From an uncultured Clostridia bacterium (lineage in GTDB: Bacteria; Bacillota; Clostridia; Oscillospirales; Ruminococcaceae): DNA of 44,842 nt. The notes under the pieces are model-generated. The model worked only from the letters and a program-made list of their open reading frames with translations. It had not been told where the DNA came from and ran no database searches. This document shows, in pieces, positions 32,801 through 40,475 of this stretch. Positions within the stretch are counted from its first letter, which is position 1, and each line of letters begins with the position of its first letter. The stretch spans positions 1 to 44,842 of the forward strand of contig CANQWC010000016.1 in assembly GCA_947627455.1 (NCBI GenBank). The letters run 5' to 3'. The translations under genes were made by a program, and so were the position numbers.

Positions 32801-33300
32801 AAATGCCGACTATGGTGCGGCTGAAAAATATCTGTTGTTTGAACACGACGAGTTTACAAACAAACCTGTTTTCGACGAAAGTGGAAGGCTGCTCCCTCGC
32901 GAAAACTGCCGCTTTGCAACCTTAAATTGCGGAGAAGATGACTTCGCAATCGCATGCATGAAGTCGAATCTGCATTACGGCAAAAACCGCAGTCAGAACG
33001 ACGTCAAATCACACCACTACATAATCAGTTTTGACCCGCGAGATGGTGTTGAGAACGGCTTGACGGTTGATCGAGCGCACAAGTTCTCGGCGAACAGTTT
33101 TGCCGCGAACATTTCGCAGGACATCAGGCAATCGTTTGCACACACGCCGACGGTCACAACCACTCGAGCAATATCCATTGCCATATCATTATCAATTCCC
33201 TGCGAATTGCAGACGTACCACTTCTGCCGTATATGGACAGACAAGCCGATACAAAAGCCGGCTGCAAGCATCGTTGCGCCGAGGCAACGATGGATTATTT
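32772..33300 (+). pseudogene. Relaxase (MOBP-type), frameshifted and truncated
   Basis: From TTG 32772 the frame reads ATFKHLSSKNADYGAAEKYL...KSHHYIISFDPRD...LTVDRA, the N-terminus of a clostridial mobilization relaxase. A frameshift near 33080 (GCGCACAAG, probably a CA duplication) moves the continuation to another frame, which encodes FAGHQAIVCTHADGHNHSSN then IHCHIIINSLRI (the HxDxxxx...HxHxxxN metal/His motif) and PYMDRQADTKAGCKHRC. Coding ends abruptly near 33300, at the 3' end of the convergent XRE gene; the remaining two thirds are gone. Confidence 0.88.
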
Positions 33301-34398
33301 CCTGTCCTCCAACTCCCCCACAATCCTCCTAAACCACCCCTCCTCGCGAAACCTATCAAACACCCCGCAGGAGCACTCCTCATCCGTCAGCCTTTTGAGA
33401 TAATGCTCACTCCATTTCCTTGACGGCGGGACCTCTTTATAGCGCTTCAAGCCGTTTAAAATCGGCGATTTGAACATAAACTCCTGCGGCAGGGTCTCAT
33501 ACTGCTTCGCAAACCTAACCATGCCTTCAAGATGCTCCCGCGTTTTCTTTTCATCGCCGCGCTCGGCGTAAATTCTTGCGCAGTGGTAATGGCTGTTCGC
33601 CGCCCGCCGCGCCGCCTCGCCGTAGAAGCCGTCGCTGTATAAAAGCTTAAGCATATTAAGCGTAAACTCATGCCGAGTCAGCCGATCGACGGTGTTTGTA
33701 TAGTCAAGTACATGAACCAAAATTTCAACGAATTCCGCAATCGCCGACTTTCGCCACTGGTCGCCGGTGATTTTTTCGCCCGTGAAATAGTGCGCGTAGA
33801 TCACCTCGTCATCATAGGCGGCTTCAGATACCAAAAAGTCTCTTGAATGGTATATCGATCCACCCATCTCGGCAAACTCCATCGATTTTTTGTGATCTCC
33901 CAAAGCCTTATAGAAGGCAGTGAGATAGTTTATCGCGAAGTTTCTCATCTCCTGATCTGTAGATTTTGCAAGGATTTTCTCGCAAAGACGTATCGCCTCG
34001 TTGAGGCTTTCCGGCTGTTTTGTCTTTGTGAATTCTTCGTATAGGTACCGCGCAAGCTCCGACATGACCTCATGATCTTCGGGAAATTCCGCGAGCGCCT
34101 CCCGCCAGACTTGAACGGCATCAGGTACCATGCCGAGCCCATGAAGCTCGATCGCCCGCGTGCGATAATTTTTGATTAAATCCCGCTTACGAAGCTCGCC
34201 TACGCCCAGCAGATCGTCCACTGTAACGCCGTAAAACGCCGCAATTTTGGGCAAAAGCGTGATGTCGGGATATCCCTCGGCGCGCTCCCACTTCGAGACG
34301 GCTTGAATGCTGATCGAGAGATAATTCGCGAGTTCCTCCTGAGTGTTGCCCTTTTCGCGCCTTAAAACCTGCAAGCTTTTTGAAATGTTAATATCCAT
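33295..34398 (-). CDS. XRE-family regulator with TPR-like helical domain
   Basis: A 367-aa protein. The N-terminal HTH (residues 1-65) includes NTQEELANYLSISIQAVSKWER. The C-terminal region is made of helical repeats (ALAEFPEDHEVMSELARYLYEEF; NFAINYLTAFYKALGDHKKSMEFAE) of TPR type, as in Firmicutes regulators of the Rgg/PlcR-like layout, though that grouping is uncertain. It is GC-richer than the surrounding mobile-element genes. Its end abuts the relaxase truncation. SD AAGGAG before ATG; an inverted repeat near +1 suggests self-control. Confidence 0.82.
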   Translation of the reverse strand: MDINISKSLQVLRREKGNTQEELANYLSISIQAVSKWERAEGYPDITLLPKIAAFYGVTVDDLLGVGELRKRDLIKNYRTRAIELHGLGMVPDAVQVWREALAEFPEDHEVMSELARYLYEEFTKTKQPESLNEAIRLCEKILAKSTDQEMRNFAINYLTAFYKALGDHKKSMEFAEMGGSIYHSRDFLVSEAAYDDEVIYAHYFTGEKITGDQWRKSAIAEFVEILVHVLDYTNTVDRLTRHEFTLNMLKLLYSDGFYGEAARRAANSHYHCARIYAERGDEKKTREHLEGMVRFAKQYETLPQEFMFKSPILNGLKRYKEVPPSRKWSEHYLKRLTDEECSCGVFDRFREEGWFRRIVGELEDRK

Positions 34399-34419
34399 AA
34401 TAATCTCCTTAATTATTGT

Positions 34420-34448
34420 AACAAAGCGCTTCGTTCAATTAAATTATA
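34420..34448 (-). promoter_or_regulatory. XRE-TPR promoter -10 with operator-like inverted repeat
   Basis: On the reverse strand, TATAAT (34443-34448) is followed by AACGAAGCGCTTTGTT (34420-34435), a near-perfect 16-bp palindrome at the expected transcription start. This position suits autoregulation. Confidence 0.55.
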
Positions 34449-34642
34449 GCATATTTTCCGGCGGATTCAATGAGCGAAAGGTGGATTTTGAGGGGAAAAT
34501 TAAACGGGGAGGTGAATAATAAACAATGTTATCCATAGTTTTGCCTGCTTCAAGACGTCGGATTTTTTTTAGCGGCTGCAAGCCGTTAGAAGATCTGCTC
34601 GAAGATGTCATAAAATATTCTGTAAAATCATCGCTTTAAAGC
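34449..34642. other. Intergenic region between XRE-TPR and recombinase genes
   Basis: Non-coding as far as I can see. It contains a hairpin-like TAGCGGCTGCAAGCCGTTAG (about 34571-34590). If the recombinase still marks an element end, an attachment core might be here, but no matching copy was found in the window. Confidence 0.4.
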
Positions 34643-34671
34643 TTGAAATTGCGCCGCGCTTATGATATAAT
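34643..34671 (+). promoter_or_regulatory. Promoter of the serine recombinase gene
   Basis: -35 TTGAAA (34643-34648), 17-bp spacer, -10 TATAAT (34666-34671), 45 bp before the ATG. Confidence 0.85.
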
Positions 34672-34716
34672 TAAACCGTATTGTAAGCGTGGGCTGTTTC
34701 CGAAAAGGAGGTATAT

Positions 34717-36344
34717 ATGAAACAACCCAACAATACAAAATATAACACTGCTCTTTATATGCGGCTTTCCAGAGATGACGAAAATTTTGGGGATAGCGTT
34801 TCAATAGAAACGCAAAGAATAGTCCTGCAAAAATTCGCGCAGGAAAACGGTCTGATTATTTATGACGAGTACGTCGATGACGGTTGGAGCGGCACTAACT
34901 TTGAAAGACCTGCGTTTCAAAGAATGATGTCGGATATTGAAACGGGCAAAGTCAACTGCGTTTTGACAAAAGACCTTTCACGTTTTGGGCGTGAACACGT
35001 CATGATGGATTACTATTTGGAGTTTGTTTTCCCTGAAAAGCAGATTCGCTACATAGCCGTCACAGAAGGCGAGGATACCGAAAAAGGGTTGAGCGACTTC
35101 GTTCCGTTTCGTAACTTGTTTAACGAATGGCTTGCCAAGGATACCAGCCGCAAGGTGAAAATCGCGCTCCACGCCAAGTTTGCAGCAGGCGAGCGAACAT
35201 TCACGACCGCACCTTTGGGCTATATGCGCCACTCGGAGAACAAGAACAAGCCCGCTATCGACCCCGACACCTCTTGGATAATCAAAAAGATTTTCAATCT
35301 TGCAGTACATGGCACAGGAACAGGGAAAATTACAAAAATCCTTATTCAAGAGAGAGTGCCGACGGCGGGTTACATCAACTACAAAAAGACCGTCAATTTG
35401 CCAAAATCTATGGGAACGCTCCTGCGGAAAAGGCTTATTCGTGGAATATCCGAGCTGTCAGCGATATTCTGAAAGACGAGACTTATATAGGGAATTCTGT
35501 TCACGGCAAACAGACGAATGTTTCATACAAAAATAAAAAGAGCATTCGCCGTCCCGAAAGCGAGTGGTTCCGCGTCGAGAATATCCTTGAGCCTATCATC
35601 TCGAAAGATGTTTTTGACCAAGTTCAAAAGCAGATTGCCAGTCGCAGACGAACTATGAAGTCAGACAAAACGCAGATTTTTGCAGGACTTGTGAAGTGCG
35701 CGGATTGCGGTTGGTCGATGAGTTATGCTGAAAGGCGGTACAAAACTTGCACGACAGGATTCTTTAACTGCTCGCAGTTTCGGAAGCTCGGTAAGGTCGG
35801 AGGACGGTGTTCTGCACCCTACATCAGGTATGATACGCTTTATGCTTATGTTCTCGCAAGATTGCAGGACTGGATTTATCAGGCACATACAGATGAGAAA
35901 GAGCTTCTGAACAGACTGCTTAAGACAAGCGATAAAGAATCTGCAAAGTCACATAAAAAGCAGTCTGCCGAACTCTCCAAAGCCGAAAAGCGAAAGGTAG
36001 AAGTAGACAGACTGTTCGCGAAAATGTATGAGGACTGGTCGAGCGGACGCATTACGGAGTATAACTTCAAGATGCTATCACAGAAGTATCAGACGGAGCA
36101 ACAGGATTTGGTCGAGAAGATTAACAGGCTTAAAACAGAGCTTGCAGCTGAAAAGCAGACCACAGTCGATGCTGAAAAGTGGATTGCCTTAATCAAGCAA
36201 TACTCCGAGCCCACGGAGCTGACTGCTGAAATGCCCAACACGCTGATTGAAAAGATTGTCGTACACGAAGCTACAAAAGATTCTGACGGCACCAGAAATC
36301 AAGAAATTGAAATATTTTACCGATTCGTAGGTAAAATTGATTAA
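34717..36344 (+). pseudogene. Large serine recombinase, split by a frameshift at an A-run
   Basis: The N-terminal frame has the resolvase catalytic domain ALYMRLSRDDE (nucleophile Ser18), DSVSIETQ, DGWSGTNFERPAF and LTKDLSRFGREH. It reads into a wrong frame after INYKK. The continuing frame (DRQFAKIYGNAPAEKAYSWN...) carries the recombinase domain ILKDETYIGN, the zinc ribbon CADCGWSMSYAERR...CSQ and the C-terminal coiled coil, ending at 36344. The break is at A5 (35383-35387, TAC AAA AAG ACC); one more A restores a protein of about 540 residues of TnpX/TndX type. AAAGGAGG precedes the ATG. Confidence 0.88.
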
Positions 36345-36607
36345 AACCCATATGCACGTCTTTAAGTTTGTTAAACGGGGGGCTGGGGGTGGGGTGAGAG
36401 CGGAGCACATGCGGATGAGATAGAGAGCGGGGGTGGAGGGATGCTTTTTTAAAGCTGTTGAGCGCGGCTGACGCATGTGCGGAGCGGTAAAGATAGTATC
36501 CCCTGAGCTCGCGGGCGCGAGGTCGGGGGATACCTTGTAAGCAATTTTCGGCTTTCGCCTGTTTTAAGATACTCCGCAGCGACGCGGACGCACGGGCGCT
36601 TTTGCGC
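36345..36607. repeat. Intergenic region with one GGTA-hairpin repeat
   Basis: A reverse-orientation copy of the dispersed hairpin repeat lies at 36490-36541 (stem about TATCCCC..GAGCTCGCG / CGCGAGGTCGGGGGATA). The stretch CACATGCGGATGAG...GACGCATGTG (36405-36480) contains a loose inverted repeat. GC rises back to backbone level here, marking the right end of the accessory block. Confidence 0.6.
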
Positions 36608-37387
36608 TTACTTCATCGGCTCGATATACTGAATCGGGTCGATCCACTCGCTTTGATATTTCAGCGCGAAGTGCAGGTGAGAATCGCTGTCAGATTCAAT
36701 ATCGGCAGTGTTGCCGACCTTACCGATGCTGTCGCCCGCGTTGAGCTTTTGGCCGACTGCGACCTCAAGATCGGGTGCAAGCCCGTAATAGTGCCCGACG
36801 AGGGTGTTGCCGTGATCGACGACGACGCAGCAGCCCCAGAGCGGGTCGTCATAGACCTCGCTTACTGTTCCAGAGGTCATCGCCCTGACATCGGTGCCCT
36901 CTGCCGCGGCGATGTCAATTCCGTCATGAGTTCTCCATACACCGCCCGTCGACTTGACAAGCTCGCCGTCCGAATATGCCGCGATTATCTCGCCGTTTAT
37001 CGGCATCATTATCGCCTGCTCATAATAAAGCGCTTCAAGCTCATCGGTTATGTCGACAATCGCCTCGCTGCTGCCGTTCACATCAGGAACAGTAGCCTCG
37101 GGACCGTTCGGCGCAAACCCAAGCCCCGTGTCGGGCGTGAAGCCCATGTTGAGACCTGTCTCGGCATCCTGCCTGTCCATCTCGATATCGCTGAGAATCG
37201 CATCGACCTCAGAATAATCAATATCTGGGATTTCTGCCTCGTCTTTTGTCGTGATGAGCCCGTCGGTGACAGAGTTTACCGCCGCGCGATAACCCGCTAC
37301 CGATGCCGCACCGACCGCGAGAATTCCGACGCAGAGCATCAAATAAAGCGCTCTTCCGCCTGATTTTCTGAATTTTACCTTTTTCAT
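36608..37387 (-). CDS. M23 family metallopeptidase-like membrane protein (SpoIIQ-like)
   Basis: A 259-aa protein. A basic N-terminus and one membrane helix (about residues 10-32) are followed by an acidic linker and a C-terminal LytM/M23 domain: HDGIDIAA (HxxxD zinc ligands), VVVDHGNTLVGHYYG, GKVGNTADIESDSDSHLHF (HxH). All expected zinc ligands appear present, as in clostridial SpoIIQ, which acts at the forespore membrane during engulfment. The role is inferred; a vegetative cell-wall hydrolase is possible. The ATG at 37387 is chosen because GGAGG lies 5 nt upstream; a longer TTG frame would overlap that site. Confidence 0.82.
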   Translation of the reverse strand: MKKVKFRKSGGRALYLMLCVGILAVGAASVAGYRAAVNSVTDGLITTKDEAEIPDIDYSEVDAILSDIEMDRQDAETGLNMGFTPDTGLGFAPNGPEATVPDVNGSSEAIVDITDELEALYYEQAIMMPINGEIIAAYSDGELVKSTGGVWRTHDGIDIAAAEGTDVRAMTSGTVSEVYDDPLWGCCVVVDHGNTLVGHYYGLAPDLEVAVGQKLNAGDSIGKVGNTADIESDSDSHLHFALKYQSEWIDPIQYIEPMK

Positions 37388-37945
37388 AGCTACCTCCAAG
37401 GAAAATCTCGGGCAGCCCCGCGACCAACGGCGTTGCCCTCAAGAAAAATCAACAGACTTGCTGTTCAAGTTAAGTATTAGCCATAAATCGGAAAATATTC
37501 AGAAAGGGGGAAAATTAGTGGGGGCAATAGCCCTTTAAATATTTAATCGGGGGAACCCTGAGACGATATCCCACTATATTTTTAAATTGGGGGCACCCTG
37601 CGGGTTCCCCCGAGCCCCTTCCGCTACTGGCCGCCTCGCAAGCTCGGCTACATGGCAAAAAAGGCGATAAGATGTCTACGGTTTGAATAAGAGCGGGGGA
37701 TAAATCCCCCGCACCCCTTTAAAAGGTATACCCCGATCTCGCTCACGCGAGCTCGAGGTATACTATTTTTAGCCACCTCTCCCCCAGCCCCCTCCCCTTC
37801 AAGGGGAGGGGGCGTTGCTACCTTTCCTTTTGCACTATGTTTCGGCGGGGGCGGGGTGACTAAAAATAGCACGAGCGGAGCGAGTACCTTATAATGAGGG
37901 TGCGCGGCTTGGGCGGGGAAATTTTCTCGCTGACGCTCGAAAATC

Positions 37946-38060
37946 GGGGGCACCCCTGTTGTTTTAGCATGATAGTTGGGCAAAGGCGCAAGCCTTTGCA
38001 GAGCGACGCTGACGAATGCGACCTTTTGCACTTTGGAGAGGGCGTCGTTTGTTCCCCCGC
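37946..38060. repeat. GNRA-hairpin repeat, copy 1
   Basis: It starts GGGGGCACCCCTGTTG and contains the hairpin GCAAAGGC-GCAA-GCCTTTGC (perfect 8-bp stem, GNRA-type GCAA loop), then a CGACGC...GCGTCG stem enclosing CCTTTTGCACTTTGGAGAGG. Copies 2 and 3 are at 44241-44371 and 44403-44530; this copy is the more diverged. Confidence 0.88.
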
Positions 38061-38119
38061 GTCGCAACAGCCCACCGGGCTGATTGCTCCTCCCCTTCCT
38101 GCGTTTCGCTTACGCTTTT

Positions 38120-38151
38120 AAAAAGAGCACGCTCGGCCGCGTGCTCTTTTT
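38120..38151. terminator. Bidirectional terminator-like hairpin
   Basis: AAAAAGAGCACG (38120-38131) and CGTGCTCTTTTT (38140-38151) are perfect 12-bp arms with an 8-nt loop and T/A-runs on both sides. No gene ends nearby. Confidence 0.7.
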
Positions 38152-38427
38152 TGGAGATTTCGCGCTCTGCGGAGCGCGACCAAAGGGCGCTGCTCTTTGG
38201 AAATCTGCAAGCCGAGATACGCGATTATTTCTCCGTGAGCTCCACGAGCCAAGCCGTTTAACAACGCGGCTAAAACTCTTTGAGCCAACCGAGGCAATCG
38301 TTTTCGCCGAGGGCAGGCGAAAAGATAGTTTTAACGCTTTGTTTGGCGAGCGAGAGCGAACGGATAGAAATAACGCTTATCTTTTTGAGAAAGGCTTGAG
38401 CGAAAACTTTCACACCCATCCCCCGCC

Positions 38428-38456
38428 TTGACACCCCACCTTCAATGTGCTATAAT
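38428..38456 (+). promoter_or_regulatory. Promoter of the GNAT gene
   Basis: -35 TTGACA (38428-38433), 17-bp spacer, -10 TATAAT (38451-38456); perfect consensus, 23 bp before the ATG. Confidence 0.9.
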
Positions 38457-38479
38457 ACCCATAGAAAGGAAGGCTTCGC

Positions 38480-39043
38480 ATGGAATTTTTCCCGATCACG
38501 CCGTCGGCGTTGGCGGATTTTCTCAATTTCTTCGACCGCGCGGCGTTTGAGCCCGACGACGAATGGGCGGGGTGCTACTGCCTTGAGGGCAGTTGTGACC
38601 GCCACTTTGAGATTTCCTTCACCGACCGCGAGACCCGCCGCGAAATCGCTTCTCAGCTTGTTTCGGAGGGCAAGCTCGGCGGCTACATTCTTCGCGAAAA
38701 CGGCCGCGATGTCGGCTGGGTGAAGCTCGTTGACAAGCTCGATCTCGAGGCGTTTCGGGATTGGTACCACGGCGAAATGCCGAAAAACCGCGGCGAGGTC
38801 GCGTCGCTTTATTGCATCGACCTGATACCGCAGTATCGCGGCAGAGGCATCGCGAGGGAGATTCTTGATTTTGCGATGCGCACCTCAAAAGCCAAGGGGT
38901 TTAAGTATCTCGAGGCTTACCCCGCCGCAGATTTGAACGAAAAGCGAAACTATCGCGGGCATTCGGGAATGTATAAAGCCGCAGGGTTCAAGGTTATCGG
39001 CTCGTCGGAGGATTTTCTCATCATGCGAAAAAAGCTTGGCTGA
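38480..39043 (+). CDS. GNAT family N-acetyltransferase
   Basis: A 187-aa protein. The acetyl-CoA binding motif A is YCIDLIPQYRGRGIAREILDFAM (Q/R-x-x-G-x-G/A as QYRGRGIA), followed by KGFKYLEAYP and GMYKAAGFKVI, the usual GNAT C-terminal strands. The N-terminal region (EWAGCYCLEGSCDRHFE) is cysteine-rich and may shape the acceptor site. Substrate unknown. SD AAAGGAAGG before ATG. queT follows 106 bp later, behind its own riboswitch. Confidence 0.88.
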   Translation: MEFFPITPSALADFLNFFDRAAFEPDDEWAGCYCLEGSCDRHFEISFTDRETRREIASQLVSEGKLGGYILRENGRDVGWVKLVDKLDLEAFRDWYHGEMPKNRGEVASLYCIDLIPQYRGRGIAREILDFAMRTSKAKGFKYLEAYPAADLNEKRNYRGHSGMYKAAGFKVIGSSEDFLIMRKKLG

Positions 39044-39098
39044 CCCTTCGCGCGTCGGGCGTATCCCGACAAAATTTACATGAGCGCCTAACGGCGTC

Positions 39099-39142
39099 GG
39101 GGGTGTTACCTTGAAAAACCACCCCTAATAAAAAACAAGGAG
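39099..39142 (+). promoter_or_regulatory. preQ1-I riboswitch upstream of queT
   Basis: P1 stem GGGGTG (39100-39105) pairs with CACCCC (39120-39125). Loop bases CCTTG (39109-39113) pair with CAAGG (39136-39140) in the A-rich tail TAATAAAAAACAAGGAG, forming the H-type pseudoknot of preQ1-I aptamers. CAAGG overlaps the Shine-Dalgarno AAGGAG (39137-39142), so preQ1 binding should hide it and stop translation of queT. Gene context (QueT transporter) agrees. Confidence 0.88.
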
Positions 39143-39149
39143 TTTTTTT

Positions 39150-39647
39150 ATGTCTGAAAAAATGAATCGCGAAAAATTTTCGCCCAAAAGAATCGCAAAG
39201 CTTGCGACCGTCGCGGCGATTTACGTCGCCCTGACCTATGCGCTCGGCTTCATGTCCTACGGGAGCATTCAGTTCCGCGTCGCCGAGGCGCTGATGCTTC
39301 TCTGCTTTTACAGGAAGGACTACGGAATTTCGCTGACGCTCGGCTGTTTTATCGCGAATATCTTCAGCCCGATGATGCTACCGGATATGATCTTCGGGAC
39401 CCTCGCGACGCTGCTTGCGGTGCTTCTCATCTTCATAAGCCCGAACATTTATATCGCGTCGCTCGCGCCCGTTTTAACCAACGCGATAATCGTCGGGCTC
39501 GAGCTCACGATAAGCTTTGAGACGCCGTTTTGGCTCAACGCGGTAGAGGTCGCCGTCGGCGAGTTTGTCTGCGTGAGCGTTGTCGGGGTGATACTCTTCA
39601 AAATCCTCGAAAAGAACGCGAGGTTCATGAGGCTTGTGAACGAATAA
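39150..39647 (+). CDS. queT: QueT-type queuosine precursor transporter (ECF S component)
   Basis: A 165-aa protein with about five or six membrane helices, the QueT-family N-terminal region KLATVAAIYVALTYALGF, and IQFRVAEALMLLCFYRKDYGISLTLGCFIANIFSP, the conserved QueT core. It is the substrate-binding subunit of an energy-coupling-factor importer for preQ1 or a related queuosine precursor. The preQ1-I riboswitch directly over its Shine-Dalgarno supports this. Strong terminator at 39745-39782. Confidence 0.93.
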   Translation: MSEKMNREKFSPKRIAKLATVAAIYVALTYALGFMSYGSIQFRVAEALMLLCFYRKDYGISLTLGCFIANIFSPMMLPDMIFGTLATLLAVLLIFISPNIYIASLAPVLTNAIIVGLELTISFETPFWLNAVEVAVGEFVCVSVVGVILFKILEKNARFMRLVNE

Positions 39648-39657
39648 AAAAATTTTA

Positions 39658-39686
39658 CGGGAGTGCAATATTTTTGCGCTCCCGTG
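39658..39686 (+). terminator. Hairpin after queT
   Basis: ACGGGAGTGC (39658-39667) pairs with GCGCTCCCGT (39677-39686), one G-T wobble. It lacks a T-run; may be a processing or 3'-protecting hairpin. Confidence 0.5.
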
Positions 39687-39744
39687 CGTATTATAGGTGA
39701 GGACAAACGGAAAGCGTTTTTCCCGCCAATCCTTTATACGTTTC

Positions 39745-39782
39745 ACCGCAGGCCGACAGAAATGTCGGCTTTGCGGTTTTTT
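39745..39782 (+). terminator. Rho-independent terminator between queT and the RadC-like gene
   Basis: ACCGCA..CCGACA and TGTCGG..TGCGGT form a 12-pair stem (39745-39777) with GAAA loop, followed by six T. It overlaps the end of the convergent RadC-like gene (stop at 39782). Confidence 0.88.
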
Positions 39783-40465
39783 CAGTCGGTTTTTTGATAA
39801 ATCGCGGTGATCTCGTTATCATATATCGCGCAGTAGCCCTCGGCTTCTATCCCCGAGGCCGCGAGAATAGAGAAAATTTGGCCCGCAAAGCCGCGCTCAT
39901 CGTCGGATATAACGCCCTTGTCGGGCGAAAAGTGAACGATCATACATCTGCGGCCGCCCGCGCCCAAGACCGTTTCGATGATCTTTTGACTGAGAAATTC
40001 GCTGTCGAAGCGCTCGCTCGGCATCGGCAGCCCTTCGGTGAAAAGAACCGTATGGTCGGTGTCGGTGACGGTCACGCCGAATTGCTCGCCGTCGGCGCTG
40101 TCAAACGCCGCGTGATAGTAGAGGTCGGCGCAGAAGACGTTTCCGACCGTGATTTTTCCGTTCGAGTCGTTGTTGCCGTAGAACGCGTAGATGTCGAATA
40201 CCGCCTTGAGAAATATCGCGGTGTGCTCGCCGACGCCCGAGACGCTCATAAGCTCGTCGATATCGGCGGTTAAAACGCCGCTAAGCTTGCCGAAGCGGTT
40301 TAAAAGCTTGTGCGCAAGCTCGTTCGTGTCGCGCCGAGGAACGGCATAAAAGAGCAGGAGCTCGAGCACCTGATGCTGCTGAAAGCTGTTTATTCCGTGC
40401 TTTATAAACTGTTCGCGAAGCCTTGCGCGATGACCCGCGTGATCGTTTTTGCGAATTTCCGACAT
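39782..40465 (-). CDS. RadC-like protein with degenerate JAB (JAMM) domain
   Basis: A 227-aa protein. The N-terminal helix-hairpin-helix part reads GHRARLREQFIKHGINSF...LELLLFYAVPRRDT and LMSVSGVGEHTAIFLKAV, typical of RadC. The C-terminal domain keeps the fold pattern (EQFGVTVTDTDHTVLFTEGL) but replaces the JAMM metal motif (normally VHNHPSGxxxPSxxD) with VHFSPDKGVISDDE, so metallo-isopeptidase chemistry is unlikely. Function of RadC proteins is unsettled. It starts 10 bp after the MATE gene ends, same transcription unit. Confidence 0.85.
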   Translation of the reverse strand: MSEIRKNDHAGHRARLREQFIKHGINSFQQHQVLELLLFYAVPRRDTNELAHKLLNRFGKLSGVLTADIDELMSVSGVGEHTAIFLKAVFDIYAFYGNNDSNGKITVGNVFCADLYYHAAFDSADGEQFGVTVTDTDHTVLFTEGLPMPSERFDSEFLSQKIIETVLGAGGRRCMIVHFSPDKGVISDDERGFAGQIFSILAASGIEAEGYCAIYDNEITAIYQKTD

Positions 40466-40475
40466 AGCGCCTCCG

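Larger units (their letters stand above)
37388..38427. repeat. 1-kb gene-free region packed with repeats and hairpins
   Basis: It contains two GGTA-hairpin repeats (37719-37777 forward; 37857-37897 reverse), one copy of the ~115-130-bp GNRA-hairpin repeat (37946-38060), GGGGGCACCCTGCGGG text (about 37583-37606), a terminator-like inverted repeat (38120-38151) and a three-helix fold (38155-38206). ORFs in all frames look like repeat translations, not genes. Confidence 0.75.

Noticed and set aside
37648-38075. Reverse-strand ORFs over the repeat region (matching ORFs at 44230-44763)
   Set aside because: They are translations of the hairpin repeat family; shared peptide text follows the shared DNA, and substitutions do not favour silent sites.
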